DNA of 20,002 nt, taken from positions 1-20,002 of the forward strand of contig CAJTQF010000014.1 of NCBI GenBank assembly GCA_910578565.1, given 5' to 3'. Positions 1 through 6,108 of the stretch are shown piece after piece. The notes under the pieces were generated by a model. That model was not told where the DNA came from. It saw only the letters and a list, made by a program, of their open reading frames with translations, and searched no databases. The DNA is from an uncultured Christensenella sp. GTDB taxonomy: Bacteria; Bacillota; Clostridia; Christensenellales; Borkfalkiaceae. Position 1 is the stretch's first letter. Every line of letters begins with the position of its first letter. The position numbers were made by a program, and so were the translations under genes.

Positions 1-116
1 GGTGTACTTTTTTGGAATTTTTTTATTTTTTATCTGCTTTTTTGGAAAAAATTTACGGATACTGCTCAGGAAAGATACTTTATAAGCCATTTAATAAACC
101 ATAAATATAATAAATT

Positions 117-157
117 GCCGTCCCGCGCTTTGGCGCGGGACGGCTTTATAAGTTTTT
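117..157. terminator. Intrinsic terminator-like hairpin
   Basis: A perfect 12-bp stem (117-128 pairing with 133-144, GCCGTCCCGCGC and its complement) closes a TTTG loop. T-rich sequence follows on the plus side (CTTTATAAGTTTTT), and AT-rich sequence also lies on the minus side, so the direction is not certain. It most likely ends a plus-strand transcript that begins before the window. No gene is visible in 1-116, which is AT-rich and carries a direct repeat CTTTTTTGGAA at 7-17 and 37-47. Confidence 0.75.
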
Positions 158-232
158 AAAAAGAAAAAAATTTTTTAAAATTTATGTATATTAAAATTTT
201 CTGGTGGCAATAAATGTTGCGGGAGGGCGGTT

Positions 233-652
233 ATGCGTTTTATTAAGTTGCTGGCTGTAACGCTTTTGGCGGGCGCGGTTATTGCCGTAATTGCCATACT
301 GCCTTCGCGGCTGTGTTTCGGCGGAGCAGAACGTTATACATTTTTCTGCGGCGATACTTCTAAAAACTGCCGCGAGATTACCACTCTCGACAATGCCGAC
401 GTATTAAAGCTGAGTCTTAAAGACGTATGCGGGGAAAGCGCCGTATACGACGTGATTGACATAGGGGCTTTTTTAAAGTCGGTGAACGGTAAAATTATTT
501 TTACCGAAACCCTTTCCGACAGCGTAAACTACTACTGCACCGCAGACCTGCCCTACTCGGTTATGCTGTACGGGGAAGAGATAAATTTACATATCTGCGT
601 CAAGACCGAAAAAATTACGGTTGCGTCGCCGATAATTTTCGGCGGATATTGA
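233..652 (+). CDS. Small exported protein of unknown function, upstream of spoIIQ-like gene
   Basis: This 139-residue protein is not recognised with certainty. Residues 6-24 form one hydrophobic segment after a short basic start (MRFIK), so it is a signal peptide or membrane anchor and the rest lies outside the membrane. The exported part has six cysteines (28, 39, 46, 66, 102, 122) and ends in IIFGGY. The start is set by GGGAGG at 221-226, six bases before the ATG. It lies 47 bp upstream of the SpoIIQ-like gene on the same strand, and both sit between two hairpins, so they probably form one operon. In Bacillus, ywmB lies near spoIID and spoIIQ; a distant YwmB-like fold is a guess from context and size only, since this protein is much shorter than YwmB. 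Confidence 0.7.
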   Translation: MRFIKLLAVTLLAGAVIAVIAILPSRLCFGGAERYTFFCGDTSKNCREITTLDNADVLKLSLKDVCGESAVYDVIDIGAFLKSVNGKIIFTETLSDSVNYYCTADLPYSVMLYGEEINLHICVKTEKITVASPIIFGGY

Positions 653-699
653 ATAAAATCAAAATCCGTTGTCAATATCAAATTTGAAGGAGTTATATT

Positions 700-1341
700 A
701 TGAAAAACCAAGAAACAAAGAAAAGCAAAAAGAAAGTCTTACTTTACTACCTGATTCTGGCGGCTTGTCTTCTTGTTATCGCGGCGGTAACGGTCACGGT
801 AATATTTACGGTCAAAGGTTCGAACCCTAATCTGAACATTGACTCCGGACAGAACCCGCCCGACGACGGTAACGACAAAGACCCCGACGAAGATGAAGGA
901 CCTGCGTCGGTTGACAACAGCTACTTTACCCCCATCAAGACAATTACGGTTGCAAATTTGTACGATTTCTTCCATAACGAAACGCTGGGCTGGTACTACC
1001 TGCACGAAGGTATCGACTTCGCGGGCGAAGTAGGCGAAGAAGTTTACGCAATGAAAGACGGCAAGGTGAAAGAAGTCGTTTACGATAACGACGCTTCGGC
1101 AGTGCTGTTCGGCGGATACCTTGTAATAGACCACGGCAACGGGGTTGAAGCGACCTATAAGTTTATAGATATAGCCGACGGCATCGGCAGGGGCAGCGAA
1201 ATAAAGCGCGGACAGGTTATAGGCAAGCTGTCGCAGGCAACTGGTACGGAAAACTTCGTGGGGGCGCACCTGCACCTTGAAATAAGGGAAAACGGCGAAC
1301 TTGCCGACCCCGAAACTTTCCTTGAACTTATTGAAAAATAA
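700..1341 (+). CDS. spoIIQ: SpoIIQ-like membrane-anchored LytM/M23 domain protein
   Basis: This 213-residue protein has a Lys-rich N-terminus, one membrane helix (about 14-37), an Asp/Pro/Gly-rich linker (about 41-72) and a C-terminal M23/LytM domain (about 95-207). The metal-binding pattern of M23 endopeptidases looks intact: His102 and Asp106 in HEGIDF, and His190 and His192 in AHLHLE. SpoIIQ sits in the forespore membrane and pairs with SpoIIIAH to form the channel between mother cell and forespore. Clostridial SpoIIQ often keeps the full metal site, whereas the Bacillus protein does not. Size, single anchor and acidic linker fit SpoIIQ, but another anchored M23 endopeptidase is possible because spoIID and murA are not beside it. 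The start follows AAGGAG (687-692) with 7 bases of spacing. Confidence 0.7.
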   Translation: MKNQETKKSKKKVLLYYLILAACLLVIAAVTVTVIFTVKGSNPNLNIDSGQNPPDDGNDKDPDEDEGPASVDNSYFTPIKTITVANLYDFFHNETLGWYYLHEGIDFAGEVGEEVYAMKDGKVKEVVYDNDASAVLFGGYLVIDHGNGVEATYKFIDIADGIGRGSEIKRGQVIGKLSQATGTENFVGAHLHLEIRENGELADPETFLELIEK

Positions 1342-1366
1342 TTGAATATACCCCCTCTTATATACC

Positions 1367-1401
1367 TTAACGCCGCCCGCAACATTTGCGGGCGGCGTTA
1401 A
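1367..1401 (+). terminator. Terminator hairpin after the spoIIQ-like gene
   Basis: A 14-bp perfect stem (1367-1380 with 1388-1401, TTAACGCCGCCCGC and its complement) closes a 7-base loop AACATTT. It begins 25 bp after the stop codon. The following T-run (ATTTTTATCCTTTT, from about 1409) is displaced by several bases, so it may be a modest terminator. Confidence 0.75.
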
Positions 1402-1475
1402 AACGGGGATTTTTATCCTTTTAAACACCCGCCGCGCGCCTTTTATTCATTTATGCCGTAAAAAATGATAAAAAA

Positions 1476-1490
1476 TGTTAGTTTTTGTTA
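1476..1490. promoter_or_regulatory. Two TGTTA half-sites one helical turn apart
   Basis: TGTTA occurs at 1476-1480 and again at 1486-1490, in direct orientation and 10 bp apart. The same half-site forms the dyads at 1566 and 1609. This may be a distal, weaker part of the same regulator-binding region. The rest of 1402-1565 is AT-rich and shows no gene; a second possible -10 box (TATACT, 1523-1528) lacks a good -35. Confidence 0.35.
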
Positions 1491-1565
1491 ATTATGAAAA
1501 TTTTTAGCAAAAATTTATTCGGTATACTGTAAATTCACAAAAATTATAATTACGAACATAAAATA

Positions 1566-1582
1566 TTGTTATAAACTAACAA
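1566..1582. promoter_or_regulatory. Candidate operator 1: TTGTTA-N5-TAACAA
   Basis: A perfect dyad with 6-bp arms (1566-1571 and 1577-1582) around a 5-bp centre. The 19-bp stretch 1566-1584 matches 1609-1627 at 17 positions. It lies 43 bp, about four helical turns, upstream of the second copy, an arrangement typical of cooperative binding by a dimeric regulator. The regulator is unknown. The GlnR/TnrA box (TGTNA-N7-TNACA) is similar in its arms but has a 7-bp centre. Confidence 0.55.
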
Positions 1583-1608
1583 AAATAACTTTTTGAAATT
1601 TTTTACGC

Positions 1609-1625
1609 TTGTTATTGACTAACAA
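1609..1625. promoter_or_regulatory. Candidate operator 2 covering the -35 box
   Basis: The second copy of TTGTTA-N5-TAACAA (arms 1609-1614 and 1620-1625). It overlaps the -35 hexamer TTGACT at 1615-1620, so a protein bound here would compete with RNA polymerase. That suggests repression of the downstream peptide operon. Confidence 0.6.
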
Positions 1626-1643
1626 AATTTACGGTGGTATACT
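1615..1643 (+). promoter_or_regulatory. Sigma-A-type promoter of the peptide operon
   Basis: TTGACT (1615-1620), a 17-bp spacer and TATACT (1638-1643) form a near-consensus vegetative promoter, the best one seen in the window. Transcription would start near 1650, about 50 bp upstream of the first peptide gene. The leader carries a short hairpin (TCAAGG 1654-1659 with CCTTGA 1666-1671). Confidence 0.75.
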
Positions 1644-1698
1644 ACTCACGAAATCAAGGTTGCGGCCTTGAAATAACGATTGCAGGAGGTTTACGGAA

Positions 1699-1791
1699 AT
1701 GTTTATTTACGACAACCTTAACGAAATGGATGAAAATGCAAACCTTGCGGTTTCGCCTATGGCTTACGTAATTCTTGACTGTGCAAGATAA
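1699..1791 (+). CDS. Small peptide 1 (30 aa), paralog of the next gene
   Basis: An ATG-to-TAA reading frame of 30 codons, too short for usual gene callers. AGGAGGT (1684-1690) sits 8 bases before the ATG. The N-terminal half is acidic (MFIYDNLNEMDENA) and the C-terminal half is hydrophobic, ending NLAVSPMAYVILDCAR. Aligned with the next peptide using a single one-residue gap, it shares Met1, Tyr4, Leu7, Glu9, Glu12, Asn15, Val18-Ser19-Pro20, Tyr23-Val24, Leu26, Cys28 and Arg30. It follows a strong promoter and precedes a dedicated terminator. No known family is recognised. A ribosomally made precursor peptide, signalling peptide or small regulatory peptide are all possible; no modifying enzyme, protease or transporter is adjacent. 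Confidence 0.75.
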   Translation: MFIYDNLNEMDENANLAVSPMAYVILDCAR

Positions 1792-1862
1792 ATTAAAGTT
1801 CGGACGGCACTGCTTTATATCGATTTAGGGAAAATGAGAATTGAATTCAGGAGGTGCTTGAA

Positions 1863-1958
1863 ATGACCGTTTACGAAATGTTAGACGAACGTTACAACGA
1901 AGGAAACAATTTTGTTGTTTCACCCTTTATTTATGTAACATTGGGTTGCAACAGATAA
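1863..1958 (+). CDS. Small peptide 2 (31 aa), paralog of the previous gene
   Basis: An ATG-to-TAA frame of 31 codons with AGGAGGT at 1849-1855, seven bases before the ATG. It begins MTVYEMLDERYNEGN and ends NFVVSPFIYVTLGCNR. About 14 of 30 aligned positions match peptide 1, and both stop at exactly the same place after L-x-C-x-R. Conservation of length, charge layout, single Cys and terminal Arg while other residues differ suggests two genes under selection rather than chance frames. The 71-bp gap between the two has no clear promoter, so they are likely co-transcribed. A 10-codon frame (1834-1866, MRIEFRRCLK) overlaps this start by ATGA, but its own ribosome binding site is weak. Confidence 0.75.
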   Translation: MTVYEMLDERYNEGNNFVVSPFIYVTLGCNR

Positions 1959-1975
1959 AAATTTTAAAATGACAG

Positions 1976-2008
1976 CCGCCCGCGGAAATTCCGCGGGCGG
2001 TCTTTTTT
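1976..2008 (+). terminator. Strong intrinsic terminator of the peptide operon
   Basis: A GC-rich 10-bp stem (CCGCCCGCGG 1976-1985 with CCGCGGGCGG 1991-2000) closes an AAATT loop and is followed by TCTTTTTT. It lies 17 bp after the second peptide stop codon. It is oriented for plus-strand transcripts and may also end the convergent pdxR transcript, whose stop codon is at 2028. Confidence 0.9.
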
Positions 2009-2027
2009 CATATTCTTAATGCGTTTA

Positions 2028-3365
2028 TTATACTTTTACCGCGGCAACGCCTTCGGGGGTTGCGCCCGCATAATTTATCACCGCCCAGCCTTCCGTTCCG
2101 TCCATCGGGGAAAGAAGGTAATCGGAAAGGCATTTAAGGTTTATCCCCCTTTGCGCCGCCTGCTCCTTTAAAATCTTGTCAGACGCGCCGTCAAACGAAA
2201 CAAGCAAATGCAACCCGCTGCCTGTGTCCTTTATATCGCGTACGCACAACTGCCTTGCCTTGTCAAGTACCGCCTGCCTTACGGTACGGTAATAATTTTT
2301 CAGCCTGTTTATATGCCGCTCGAAGTAACCGCCGTCAAGCATTTTCGCAAGGGTCTTCTGTTCGAACAGCGGAACGACGTTTGCCGAATGTGAAAAAAGG
2401 CGCAAATACTTTTCGTACAGGGCGGGCGGCAAAACCATATAGCCCATTCGCATAGACGGCGCAAGACTCTTTGAAAACGTGTTCATATAAATAACCCTGT
2501 CGGGGCAGAGACTGAACATACTTTGCAAAGGCTTGCCGGAAAGTCTGAACTCGCTGTCATAGTCGTCTTCCACCACGTACCCGTCAACCGAGTCCGCCCA
2601 GCCGATAAGCCGCGCCCTTGACGAAGCGGGCGTTACCGCGCCCGTAGGAAACTGGTGCGACGGCGAAAAGTGCAAAACGTCCGCGCCGCTCTCTTCAACC
2701 GCACGGCAGTCTACCCCTGCGTCCGTTACGGGAATATAAACGCACTTTGCCCCGTTCAGGTTATAAGTCTTTGAAATTTTGCCGTAACCGGGGTTTTCCA
2801 CCGCAAACAGTTTGTCCCGCCCGAGAAGTTGCACGATTACGCCGTACAGGTACTCCGCACCCGCGCCTATAACCACGCAGCGCGGGTCGGCGTCAATACC
2901 GCGCGCACGGTACAGATAGCTTGAAACCGCGTTTTTCAATTCCGCGTCGCCGTCGCAGGGCACTCTTTCAAGCAGATGTTCTCCGCAGTCGGAAAGCACC
3001 GTGCGCATAAGTTTTGCCCAAGTGGAAAACGGAAACAGCGACGATGCCGTACCCTTAACAAAATCCAACGCGAATTTCTTTTCCTGCCTGACGTCGGCGG
3101 GCGGGACGTCGCGCTTTCCGTAAAACTCCACGTTCACGTCGGACACAAAGTAACCGCTGCGCTCCTTCGAATATGCGTAACCTTCCGCCAGAAGCTGGTC
3201 GTAAGCAGACTGCACGGTTATAACGCTTACGTTAAGGCTTTCCGCAAGCGCGCGCTTTGAAGGCAGTCTTTCACCGTTTTTCAGCCTGCCTTCAAGAATA
3301 TCGCCGCGCAGTTTTTTGTAAAGCGACCAATATTTGTTTTTACCGTTTAAAACATATGTCTGCAT
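2028..3365 (-). CDS. pdxR: MocR/PdxR-type transcriptional regulator (GntR HTH plus aminotransferase-like domain)
   Basis: This 445-residue protein has an N-terminal GntR winged helix (about 8-75; SVITVQSAYDQLLAEGY is the recognition region) joined to a fold-type I aminotransferase domain (about 100-445). Family hallmarks are present: HFSPSHQFPTGA, VVEDDYDSEFR and the PLP-binding Lys299 in NTFSKSLAP. Regulators of this family bind PLP and typically control pyridoxal synthesis or uptake genes. The divergent neighbours, an ECF S component and a pyridoxal-type kinase, strongly suggest it controls B6 salvage, so PdxR is favoured over GabR-like members. The family length of roughly 450-480 residues fits. 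The start (CAT at 3363-3365) has GGTGG a few bases upstream. Confidence 0.88.
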   Translation of the reverse strand: MQTYVLNGKNKYWSLYKKLRGDILEGRLKNGERLPSKRALAESLNVSVITVQSAYDQLLAEGYAYSKERSGYFVSDVNVEFYGKRDVPPADVRQEKKFALDFVKGTASSLFPFSTWAKLMRTVLSDCGEHLLERVPCDGDAELKNAVSSYLYRARGIDADPRCVVIGAGAEYLYGVIVQLLGRDKLFAVENPGYGKISKTYNLNGAKCVYIPVTDAGVDCRAVEESGADVLHFSPSHQFPTGAVTPASSRARLIGWADSVDGYVVEDDYDSEFRLSGKPLQSMFSLCPDRVIYMNTFSKSLAPSMRMGYMVLPPALYEKYLRLFSHSANVVPLFEQKTLAKMLDGGYFERHINRLKNYYRTVRQAVLDKARQLCVRDIKDTGSGLHLLVSFDGASDKILKEQAAQRGINLKCLSDYLLSPMDGTEGWAVINYAGATPEGVAAVKV

Positions 3366-3375
3366 AAGCCACCGC

Positions 3376-3419
3376 TGGTATTATAAAATTTGTTCAAATT
3401 GATTATTTTAATAATACCA
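3376..3419. promoter_or_regulatory. Inverted repeat between pdxR and the uptake gene, candidate PdxR operator
   Basis: TGGTATTAT (3376-3384) is the exact reverse complement of ATAATACCA (3411-3419), with 26 bp between. Pairing continues inward after one mismatch (AAAA with TTTT). The left arm overlaps a minus-strand TATAAT (3385-3380) in front of pdxR. The right arm lies just upstream of a plus-strand TATAAT (3429-3434). Neither -10 box has a good -35, which fits promoters that need an activator. MocR regulators often bind direct repeats, so assignment to PdxR is inferred from position. Confidence 0.5.
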
Positions 3420-3428
3420 CAAAAAACT

Positions 3429-3434
3429 TATAAT
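3429..3434 (+). promoter_or_regulatory. Possible -10 box for the B6 uptake/kinase operon
   Basis: A perfect TATAAT 22 bp upstream of the chosen start codon. No recognisable -35 hexamer lies 16-18 bp upstream (TTTTAA is there instead), consistent with activator-dependent transcription. Confidence 0.45.
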
Positions 3435-3456
3435 AGTCAATGTTGAGGGATTGAAA

Positions 3457-4089
3457 ATGGCAAAAAGGTTCTTTTTTACTACCAAATGGCTATGTTACAC
3501 CGCGCTTTTAACCGCTATGGTGGTTGCAACGGGGTATATTCCCGGGCTTCCCGTACTGACGGGGAAAATTTACTGGTGCGATTTTGTGATATTTATGTCC
3601 GCATACATACTCGACCCGTTGGGCGCGGCAATCGTCGGCGGGATAGGCACTACTTTTTTCGACCTGTTCGGTATAAACGGCACGGCGTACAACGCTATAC
3701 CTTCCCTACTCATTCACGGGGCGCAGGGCTTGACCGCTTCGGGTATTTTTATTCTGCTCCGCTACTTTTTCAACAAAAAGGGCAGTAATAAAACGGAAGC
3801 CGTGCTTGCAGTACTGTCAGGTATACTGCCCGCAATTCTGGTAATCTTCGGATATTTTTTAAAGCGCATAACCTGGGAAGGGCTTTCGCCCGCGGTTGCG
3901 GTAATGAAGATGCCCGCAAACGTGTTGCAGGAGATTATCGGACTGGCTGTCGCAATAGTGATTTTATACGTTTGTAACCTTAAACTCCGCCTGAAAGCCG
4001 CTCGTCTTTTGCCGGATTTTAAAGGGGAAATGATTATCAAGTATAATAAGACGGAAGAACGGGAAAAACCTGTCCCGCCGGAACAATAA
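3457..4089 (+). CDS. pdxU: ECF transporter S component, probably for a vitamin B6 form
   Basis: A 210-residue integral membrane protein with about five or six hydrophobic segments (roughly 12-28, 44-60, 65-85, 90-110, 125-145, 165-185) and a basic/acidic hydrophilic tail. The N-terminal KWLCYTALLTAMVVA and the pattern DFVIFMSAYILDPLGAAIVGGIG are typical of ECF-type S components (ECF_trnsprt family), which bind a vitamin and work with a shared energising module (EcfA, EcfA', EcfT) encoded elsewhere. The substrate is inferred from the next gene, a pyridoxal-type kinase, and the divergent PdxR. The start is the ATG at 3457, six bases after GAGGGA (3445-3450); an upstream in-frame TTG at 3451 abuts that site directly and is unlikely. 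Confidence 0.82.
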   Translation: MAKRFFFTTKWLCYTALLTAMVVATGYIPGLPVLTGKIYWCDFVIFMSAYILDPLGAAIVGGIGTTFFDLFGINGTAYNAIPSLLIHGAQGLTASGIFILLRYFFNKKGSNKTEAVLAVLSGILPAILVIFGYFLKRITWEGLSPAVAVMKMPANVLQEIIGLAVAIVILYVCNLKLRLKAARLLPDFKGEMIIKYNKTEEREKPVPPEQ

Positions 4090-4106
4090 ATTAAAAGAGG
4101 TGTAAA

Positions 4107-4910
4107 ATGTCAGATATAAGACTGTTAACAATGCAGGACCTGTCCTGCGTGGGGCAATGTTCGCTAACCGTAGCTTTACCCATATTATCCGCCAACGGAA
4201 TAGAAACCTGCGTACTGCCTACCGCAATTTTGTCAAACCATACTATGTTCGAAAGCTGGAGCTACCTTGATTTGACAAACGAAACGCAAAATATTTTCAG
4301 ACACTGGAAAAACAACAATTTTAAATTCGACGCCTTTCTTCTGGGCTATCTCGGAAAACCCGAGCTTATGCAGATTGCAAAAGAATGTTTTGCCGCTTTC
4401 TCTTCCGACGGGGCGCAAGTTATAATAGACCCCGTTTTCGGCGACAACGGCAAACTGTATCCGGGGTTCGACGCAAATTACGTAAACGAAATGCGCAAAC
4501 TTTTAAAACACGCGGACGTTATTCTTCCGAACGTTACGGAAGCGTGCTTTCTTACGGATACGGAATACAGACCCGATTACGATATTTCTTTTGTAGAAAT
4601 TCTCGGGGAAAAACTTTCGGAAATTACAAACGGCAAAATTATCATAACAGGCGCACTGTCGGAAAAGGATATTGCGGAAGTAATTTACAATAAAAACAAA
4701 AGCGAAGTAATAACGCATAAATTAATTCCGCAGAGCAAACACGGCACGGGCGATATTTTCGCTTCGGTATTTACGGCTAATTATCTGCTTGGCAAGGGAG
4801 AAAGAAACTCCTGCGAAACAGCGGCAAAATTTGTTGCGGACTGTCTTTTGAGTACGGATAAAGACCATTTTTACGGCGTAGACTTTGAACGCGTTTTAAA
4901 ATCACGGTAA
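4107..4910 (+). CDS. pdxY: Pyridoxamine/pyridoxal kinase (PdxK/PdxY type)
   Basis: A 267-residue ribokinase-fold enzyme that phosphorylates pyridoxal, pyridoxamine or pyridoxine at the 5' hydroxyl with ATP. Visible motifs are QDLSCVGQCSLTVALPILS at the N-terminus, IIDPVFGDNGKLY, LPNVTEACFLT, and HGTGDIFASV with the predicted catalytic base Asp216. The N-terminal QDLSCVGQCSLT pattern separates it from the ThiD-like kinases. It lies 17 bp behind the S component with AGAGGTG upstream, so uptake and trapping by phosphorylation are co-expressed. The length is close to that of usual PdxY proteins. PdxK versus PdxY cannot be decided by eye. Confidence 0.88.
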   Translation: MSDIRLLTMQDLSCVGQCSLTVALPILSANGIETCVLPTAILSNHTMFESWSYLDLTNETQNIFRHWKNNNFKFDAFLLGYLGKPELMQIAKECFAAFSSDGAQVIIDPVFGDNGKLYPGFDANYVNEMRKLLKHADVILPNVTEACFLTDTEYRPDYDISFVEILGEKLSEITNGKIIITGALSEKDIAEVIYNKNKSEVITHKLIPQSKHGTGDIFASVFTANYLLGKGERNSCETAAKFVADCLLSTDKDHFYGVDFERVLKSR

Positions 4911-4920
4911 ACAAACATAG

Positions 4921-4964
4921 AAGCCGCCGCGCTTTGCAAAGCGCGGCGGCTTATTTTATTTTTT
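4921..4964. terminator. Shared bidirectional terminator between pdxY and ddl
   Basis: 4921-4952 is a perfect 32-bp palindrome whose arms are rich in GC (AAGCCGCCGCGCTTTG and its complement). ATTTTATTTTTT follows on the plus side. On the minus side, the sequence is TCTATGTTTGTTT, also T-rich. It sits 10 bp after the pdxY stop and just downstream of the convergent ddl stop at 4956, so it probably ends both transcripts. Confidence 0.88.
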
Positions 4965-6053
4965 ACCTATTTTTGCGGCGTTTGCGGGAAGGGCGTTCAA
5001 AATACCCGTGCAAAGTACTTTTTTATCGGCGGCGCGTTGCCAGTCGTCCACCGCCTGAACTATCACCGCCTGCAACACGGGATAAAAGTCTTTAAACCCG
5101 TTGGACAGCAGATAGTAAGAAAGCGAGCCGGGGACGGTGTTTATTTCGCTTAAATAAACTTCGCCGCCGCAAAGTATGTAGTCGAAGCGGACGATTCCGC
5201 GCATATTCAGGCGCGAGTAAACGTCAGACGTAAGCCCCTTTATTTTTTCCGAAACCCCGTCCGGCAAATCGGCGGGAAGCTGCGACTTTCCGCTGCCCGC
5301 GTACTTGTCGTCATAGCTCAGAATATCGCCCTTGGTAAACGCTTCTTCGCATTCCGAAGTTATAACCCTGCCTTCCGAGTAATACGCCGCGCAGTTTATC
5401 TCGCGGCGGTCGGAAAAGTATTTTTCAACCAGAATACCGTCGTCGTAAAAGAAAGCGGCTTCAACCGCGGATAAAAGCTCTTCCCTGTCGCGCGCTTTTG
5501 TTATGCCTATGCTCGAACCGAGTTTAGAAGGTTTCACTATCACGGGATAACCCAGCTCTTCGGCGCACAGCGCGTCTTTCGGACTGCGGAAATATACGTA
5601 GGGCGCAACGTTTACGCCCAGCGAGCCGAGCACCAGTTTCGTAAAATATTTATCCATAAACGCAGCCGACTCGAACATACCAGCGCTTGCAAGCGGTATA
5701 CCGCACAGTGCGAAGAGTCCGCAAACCCCGCCGCCTTCGCCTATACCGCCGTGACAGCAGTTAAGCGCCACGTCCACCTTTATAAATTTTTTGATTTTGC
5801 CGTGTTTATTGAGTTCGGTCACGCCACCGCGCACCACCGAAGCGCGCGCAGCCTTTTCATAACCGCCGTCTTTAAAGCTGTTTATATCCAGCAGCATATC
5901 GCCCGTGTACAGGTCGCCCTTTTGCGACATAAACAAAGGTACGACCTGTTCGCCCCCGCTCTTCAGAACGTTGGCTGCCATCGTACCCGTTATTACGGAA
6001 ATTTCGTTTTCGTTTGAAACGCCGCCGAAAATTACGGCAATTGTTCTTTTCAT
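4956..6053 (-). CDS. ddl: D-alanine--D-alanine ligase
   Basis: A 365-residue ATP-grasp enzyme that joins two D-alanines in the cytoplasm for MurF. Seen are the N-terminal RTIAVIFGGVSNENEISV, the ATP-grasp segment VIVKPSKLGSSIGITKA, the omega-loop region LSYDDKYAGSGK, and the C-terminal metal/ATP site DYILCGGEVYLSEINTVPG. The omega-loop Lys-Tyr pair (as in E. coli DdlB Tyr216) favours D-Ala-D-Ala over the D-lactate ligases, which carry Phe there. The start is set at 6053 because GGAGGTGG lies just upstream (rc of 6058-6065) and homology begins at MKRTIAV; a longer in-frame start at 6119 would overlap murF. It follows murF by 55 bp and is the last gene of the minus-strand operon. Confidence 0.92.
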   Translation of the reverse strand: MKRTIAVIFGGVSNENEISVITGTMAANVLKSGGEQVVPLFMSQKGDLYTGDMLLDINSFKDGGYEKAARASVVRGGVTELNKHGKIKKFIKVDVALNCCHGGIGEGGGVCGLFALCGIPLASAGMFESAAFMDKYFTKLVLGSLGVNVAPYVYFRSPKDALCAEELGYPVIVKPSKLGSSIGITKARDREELLSAVEAAFFYDDGILVEKYFSDRREINCAAYYSEGRVITSECEEAFTKGDILSYDDKYAGSGKSQLPADLPDGVSEKIKGLTSDVYSRLNMRGIVRFDYILCGGEVYLSEINTVPGSLSYYLLSNGFKDFYPVLQAVIVQAVDDWQRAADKKVLCTGILNALPANAAKIGKK

Positions 6054-6108
6054 AATCCACCTCCGCTTTATTTTTAAACTTTGGTGAATTTCAAATTTCT
6101 TCTTAAGC

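Noticed and set aside
739..1428. Long minus-strand reading frame (229 codons) opposite the spoIIQ-like gene
   Set aside because: It lies fully over a gene with clear M23 motifs, has no ribosome binding site, and its translation shows no recognisable domain. It is a mirror of codon bias. The same holds for the many plus-strand frames over the minus-strand giant genes.
1494..1532. Third small peptide frame (12 codons beginning MKIFSKNLFG)
   Set aside because: No ribosome binding site, no likeness to the other two peptides, and it lies upstream of the promoter.
1566..1627. GlnR/TnrA binding sites
   Set aside because: The half-sites agree (TGTTA and TAACA) but the centre is 5 bp and not the 7 bp of the known consensus, so I do not assign the regulator.
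1699..1958. The two small frames as remnants of a decayed serpin gene
   Set aside because: Each has its own ribosome binding site and both end at the same L-x-C-x-R position; no other serpin sequence is visible in the following bases, which lead straight to a terminator.
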